Below, in pieces: positions 6,640 through 9,131 of a stretch of 9,131 nucleotides of DNA (positions are counted from its first letter, which is position 1; each line of letters begins with the position of its first letter). Source of the DNA: Gammaproteobacteria bacterium (GTDB lineage: Bacteria; Pseudomonadota; Gammaproteobacteria; Pseudomonadales; M0112); assembly GCA_006227085.1 (NCBI GenBank), contig SBFY01000179.1, positions 1 through 9,131 of the forward strand, written 5' to 3'. The position numbers and the translations under genes were made by a program. The notes under the pieces are model-generated. The model saw only the letters and a program-made list of their open reading frames with translations. It had not been told where the DNA came from and made no database searches.

Positions 6640-7358
6640 GACTGGACCTGCAGGGCCGCCATCAAACGCCATAACTGTCGCTTGCTGTCAGCGGTGTGTT
6701 GGCCCGGCCATGAGGGCAAGGCCAAACAACGCTGGCCAATGGATTCCAGGTACTGGATACCCAGTGGCTTGCCGGCCACATCAATATCCAGCCACTGCGG
6801 CAAGGCATCGCCCAGTAAGAGCACGTCCTTGACCGGGTGTTTTTCACACCAGCGGCGCAAGCAGGCGCTGGCGACATCGCGCGCCTCCTGCAAGGGCGTA
6901 TCGCGTTTGATGCCTGCCGGCGGCCAGCTCATGGTTTCGTTACCTACCCATTGAACGGCAGTACCGGTCAGCGCCTGTACCAGGTCCTGTGCCAGGCTGG
7001 CGTGCGCGGGCAATACCCTGGCAGGCTGGCCAGCATCCATGGCAGCCACCAGCCAGCCTGTATCACTCAGCCACAGCATGAGCGTAAACGGCGCCACCGT
7101 GCTCCCGGCAGGCGTCGCTGTACCGGCAGGCGACGCCTCCACAGGCTCCGCTGACGTGTGTGGCACGGGTGCAGCGGCCGGCGCTTCCGCAGTCACTGAC
7201 AAGCGCTCTTTCAGCAGTCGCCCCTTGGGCCGGGCCGGAGGTTCCGTCAGCGGCTCCGGTGCCACCGGCTCACCCCCTCGCCACCACGGCAAGGTGATAC
7301 CCATCCTGGCCAGGGTCAGGCGGGTCTTCTCAGCCGGTGTCAGCGATGGACGATCCAT
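6636..7358 (-). CDS. Probable HolD-like DNA polymerase III psi subunit with Pro/Ala-rich linker
   Basis: This is a 240-residue protein that I recognise only in part. Residues 12-27 (TRLTLARMGITLPWWR) resemble the N-terminal peptide of E. coli psi (LQQLGITQW), which docks on the clamp loader. Residues 29-88 form a low-complexity linker rich in Pro, Ala, Glu and Thr. Residues 90-240 look like a globular domain ending in LALPSWPGQHTADSKRQLWRLM, similar in style to the C-terminal LxxL...ARAALWQQI of psi. The position directly before rimI matches the E. coli holD-rimI pair. It is much longer than E. coli HolD (about 137 residues). The ATG at 7358 overlaps the leuA stop (TGATG) and has AGAAGG six bases upstream. 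A GTG at 7361 is too close to that site. Context and two short motifs support HolD, but a lineage-specific unrelated protein is possible. Confidence 0.6.
   Translation of the reverse strand: MDRPSLTPAEKTRLTLARMGITLPWWRGGEPVAPEPLTEPPARPKGRLLKERLSVTAEAPAAAPVPHTSAEPVEASPAGTATPAGSTVAPFTLMLWLSDTGWLVAAMDAGQPARVLPAHASLAQDLVQALTGTAVQWVGNETMSWPPAGIKRDTPLQEARDVASACLRRWCEKHPVKDVLLLGDALPQWLDIDVAGKPLGIQYLESIGQRCLALPSWPGQHTADSKRQLWRLMAALQVQS
7110..7138. repeat. 9-bp perfect inverted repeat in the linker of the HolD-like gene
   Basis: AGGCGTCGC (7110-7118) and GCGACGCCT (7130-7138) are exact reverse complements separated by 11 bases. The same stretch also contains CCGGCAGG twice. On the coding strand this lies in the ASPAG/ATPAG part of the linker, so it may simply reflect repetitive Ala/Pro/Gly codons. 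No T-run follows on either strand, so it is not a typical intrinsic terminator. Confidence 0.5.
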
Positions 7359-8905
7359 CACACGCCTTCTTTCTGCGGATGGGCCCGTGCCACATTGGCA
7401 TCCAGGATATTCAGCGCATTCAGGTAGGCCTTGGCCGAAGCCACAATAATGTCGGTATCAGCCCCGGATCCATTCACAATGGAGCCACCACGCTCCAGCC
7501 GCACCGTGACTTCACCTTGCGAATCCGTGCCGCTGGTAATCGCGTTCACCGAATACAGCTTCAGGTTGGCGTGGCTGTTGGCAACCGTTTCAATCGCCTT
7601 CAATGCCGCATCGACTGGCCCATCACCTTCGGCTTCTGCCGGCGTTTCCTGCCCATCGACTTTCAACACCAGGCTGGCACGCGGTTTTTCACCGGTACGT
7701 GAATGTGCTTCCAGCGTGATCAGTTGGTATTTTTCAGGGGTTTGCGATGCAGCCACATCGCTCACCAACGCCTGCAGGTCTTCATCAAAGATTTCCGATT
7801 TCTTGTCGGCCAGGTCCTTGAAGCGGGCAAATGCGGCATTCAGGGATTCCTCGCTATCGAATTCGATGCCCAGCTCTTTGAGGCGCGTGCGGAATGCATT
7901 GCGACCTGACAACTTGCCGAGCGTCAAACGGTTGGTGTGCCAACCCACATCTTCAGCCCGCATGATTTCATAGGTTTCACGATGCTTGAGCACGCCATCC
8001 TGGTGAATACCGGATTCATGCGCGAAGGCATTGGCGCCCACGACCGCCTTGTTCGGCTGTACCGGATACCCCGTGATGGTTGAGACCAACTTGGATGCGG
8101 GCACAATCTGCCGGGTGTCGATCCGGGTTTCCACCGGAAACACATCGCTGCGGGTTTTCACCGCCATCACGATTTCTTCCAGCGAGGCATTACCCGCGCG
8201 TTCACCCAAGCCATTGATGGTGCATTCCACCTGGCGGGCGCCATTCAGCACCGCAGACAGGGAATTCGCCACCGCCATCCCCAAATCGTTATGGCAATGC
8301 GTTGACCAGATCACCTTGTCACTGTTCGGCACTTGCTCAATCAACTGGGCAAAGCGCTCACCCCACAGATAAGGGATGGCGTAACCAACGGTATCCGGCA
8401 CGTTGATGGTTTTGGCGCCTGCCGCAATCACCGCCTCAAACACACGCACCAGGAAAGGCAGCTCGGAACGCACGGCATCTTCCGCCGAGAACTCGACATC
8501 GTCGGTGTATTCCCGTGCCAGCTTGACCGCCTTGACGGCCTGTTCCACCACCTGGTCAGGGCTCATGCGCAGCTTCATTTCCATATGGATGGGACTGGTG
8601 GCAATAAACGTATGGATACGGCCCGATTTGGCCGGGGTAATCGCCTCGCCCGCGCGGCGCACGTCTTTCTCATTGGCTCGCGCCAGGGAACACACGGTGG
8701 AGTCCTTGATGGTTTCCGCAATGGTACGGATCGCATCAAAATCACCGGGACTGGCTGCCGCAAAACCGGCTTCAATCACATCCACCCCCAGTTTTTCCAA
8801 CTGGCGGGCAATGCGGATTTTTTCATCTTTGGTCATCGACGCGCCGGGGCTTTGTTCGCCGTCGCGAAGCGTCGTATCAAATATCACCAAGCGTTGTTTG
8901 CTCAT
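7358..8905 (-). CDS. leuA: 2-isopropylmalate synthase
   Basis: This 515-residue enzyme condenses acetyl-CoA with 2-oxoisovalerate in the first committed step of leucine synthesis. The catalytic TIM-barrel domain opens with FDTTLRDGEQSPG at 9-21 (metal ligand Asp15). It continues with STHCHNDLGMAVANS at 201-215 (metal ligands His203 and His205) and INGLGERAGNASLEE at 230-244 (Asn239). A linker with HESGIHQDGVLK lies at 296-307. The C-terminal regulatory domain for leucine feedback spans about 395-505, with GDGPVDAALKAIE at 427-439 and GSGADTDIIVASAKAYLNALN at 479-499. Length matches the E. coli-type enzyme. The ATG at 8905 gives the standard MSKQRLVIFDTTLRDG start, and only a weak GAG-type ribosome site precedes it. 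The stop overlaps the start of the HolD-like gene. It is the first gene of the minus-strand cluster. Confidence 0.97.
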   Translation of the reverse strand: MSKQRLVIFDTTLRDGEQSPGASMTKDEKIRIARQLEKLGVDVIEAGFAAASPGDFDAIRTIAETIKDSTVCSLARANEKDVRRAGEAITPAKSGRIHTFIATSPIHMEMKLRMSPDQVVEQAVKAVKLAREYTDDVEFSAEDAVRSELPFLVRVFEAVIAAGAKTINVPDTVGYAIPYLWGERFAQLIEQVPNSDKVIWSTHCHNDLGMAVANSLSAVLNGARQVECTINGLGERAGNASLEEIVMAVKTRSDVFPVETRIDTRQIVPASKLVSTITGYPVQPNKAVVGANAFAHESGIHQDGVLKHRETYEIMRAEDVGWHTNRLTLGKLSGRNAFRTRLKELGIEFDSEESLNAAFARFKDLADKKSEIFDEDLQALVSDVAASQTPEKYQLITLEAHSRTGEKPRASLVLKVDGQETPAEAEGDGPVDAALKAIETVANSHANLKLYSVNAITSGTDSQGEVTVRLERGGSIVNGSGADTDIIVASAKAYLNALNILDANVARAHPQKEGV

Positions 8906-9011
8906 GGTCTCAATCTCATGCTATTGCCCCCACGTCCTGGATCACAGCAACCGTGACAGGGCTCATCAAAAGGAAAACTGGTATCTGTAATACAAAAAGA
9001 GAATCTGCCCC
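8906..9011 (-). promoter_or_regulatory. leuA upstream leader with a candidate promoter
   Basis: About 105 bases separate the upstream stop from leuA. This is the only real intergenic stretch in the window. A candidate sigma70-type promoter is TTGATG (8969-8964) with 17-base spacing to TGTGAT (8946-8941). Each box matches four of six consensus positions, so support is weak. If it is real, transcription starts near 8935 and the leader is only about 30 bases. The stretch also holds a 16-codon open frame at 8966-8916 (MSPVTVAVIQDVGAIA), rich in Val and Ile but without a visible ribosome site. That frame and the promoter are mutually exclusive readings, because its start codon overlaps the -35 box. 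Confidence 0.3.
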
Positions 9012-9020
9012 TCAGGGCAG
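8994..9020 (-). terminator. Intrinsic terminator-like hairpin upstream of leuA
   Basis: Reading the minus strand, CTGCCCTGAGGGGCAG (9020-9005) forms a perfect 6-bp GC-rich stem with a 4-base loop, followed by ATTCTCTTTTTG, a pyrimidine tract with five consecutive T. The TGA stop of the upstream open frame lies in the loop. It probably ends the transcript of the upstream gene. It could instead act as an attenuator for leuA, since a perfect second hairpin lies just before it. The T-run begins a few bases after the stem, which lowers confidence slightly. Confidence 0.55.
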
Positions 9021-9131
9021 CAGTCGCAGGCTGAAGCCTGCCGCGCACAGCAGCACCGCCCCGAACGGGGTAGTGATGGGATGTCCTGCCATGGGCTGGC
9101 TCATGTGTCGCTGCCAAAAACCGGTGAATGA
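9012..9131 (-). CDS. C-terminal end of an unidentified upstream gene (partial), or a Leu-rich leader peptide
   Basis: A minus-strand frame is open from the window edge to a TGA at 9014-9012, giving 39 codons. The end is hydrophobic (PFGAVLLCAAGFSLRLLP) and could be a last membrane segment. Codon third positions are mostly G or C, as in neighbouring genes, which supports coding. I do not recognise the protein. The alternative reading is a 30-residue leader peptide starting at the ATG at 9104 (MSQPMAGHPITT...), with five Leu codons among its last 14. I favour the end of a larger gene because the frame continues past that ATG to the edge and a terminator sits on its stop codon. Confidence 0.45.
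   Translation of the reverse strand, partial: SFTGFWQRHMSQPMAGHPITTPFGAVLLCAAGFSLRLLP
9026..9041. repeat. Perfect 6-bp hairpin next to the terminator upstream of leuA
   Basis: On the minus strand GCAGGC-TTCA-GCCTGC forms a perfect 6-bp stem with a 4-base loop, five bases before the terminator stem. A further CCCC-GTTC-GGGG hairpin lies at 9070-9059. The GGCAG at 9042-9038, which belongs partly to this stem, is also complementary to CTGCC (9020-9016), the first arm of the terminator. The two structures could therefore compete. All three hairpins lie inside the partial coding frame described separately. Confidence 0.5.

Noticed and set aside
8333..8956. Long plus-strand frames (195-207 codons) opposite leuA.
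   Set aside because: They mirror the conserved leuA coding strand. Their translations are rich in Arg, His and Ser without recognisable motifs, as expected for antisense shadows in GC-rich genes.
8902..9117. A 71-codon minus-strand frame starting with TTG and overlapping the leuA start by four bases.
   Set aside because: It has a TTG start without a ribosome site, runs through the terminator-like hairpin, has irregular Cys/Arg/His-rich composition and resembles no family I know. The neighbouring frame ending at 9012 looks more like coding sequence.

Overview
This window looks like ordinary core chromosome of a gammaproteobacterium of moderately high GC. Four things point there: the rsx/rnf gene order A-B-C-D-G-E followed by nth, E. 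coli-like proteins (Nth and GloA keep even the E. coli residue numbering of their key residues), a rimI gene preceded by a holD-like gene, and a leuA of the roughly 515-residue proteobacterial type. I cannot fix the genus from sequence alone. I see no insertion sequence, integrase, CRISPR array, tRNA or rRNA, and coding density is very high.

Left half, + strand (1-5773): the 3' end of rsxA, then rsxB, rsxC, rsxD, rsxG, rsxE and nth. Junctions are overlaps or gaps of at most 4 bases, so this reads as one polycistronic unit. The six Rsx/Rnf subunits form an inner-membrane, ion-translocating electron-transfer complex. RsxC carries the NAD(H)/FMN module and two Fe-S clusters, RsxB is the ferredoxin-like subunit, RsxD and RsxG carry covalent FMN, and RsxA and RsxE are membrane subunits. 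All expected cofactor ligands are present. RsxC has a long C-terminal coiled coil containing a tandem duplication of 79 residues. nth encodes the Fe-S DNA glycosylase endonuclease III.

Right half, - strand (9131-5774): the apparent end of an unidentified upstream gene with a terminator-like hairpin at its stop codon, then a leader of about 105 bases, then leuA, a holD-like gene, rimI and gloA. These four genes are joined by 1-4 base overlaps and are probably co-transcribed, linking leucine biosynthesis, a probable clamp-loader psi subunit, a ribosomal-protein acetyltransferase and glyoxalase I.

The two units converge with no intergenic base: the nth TAA is followed directly by the complement of the gloA stop. 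A small terminator-like hairpin for the rsx-nth transcript lies inside the 3' end of gloA. The items most worth a second look are the divergent HolD-like protein with its Pro/Ala-rich linker, the hairpin cluster upstream of leuA, and the RsxC repeats. I found no convincing undescribed system.
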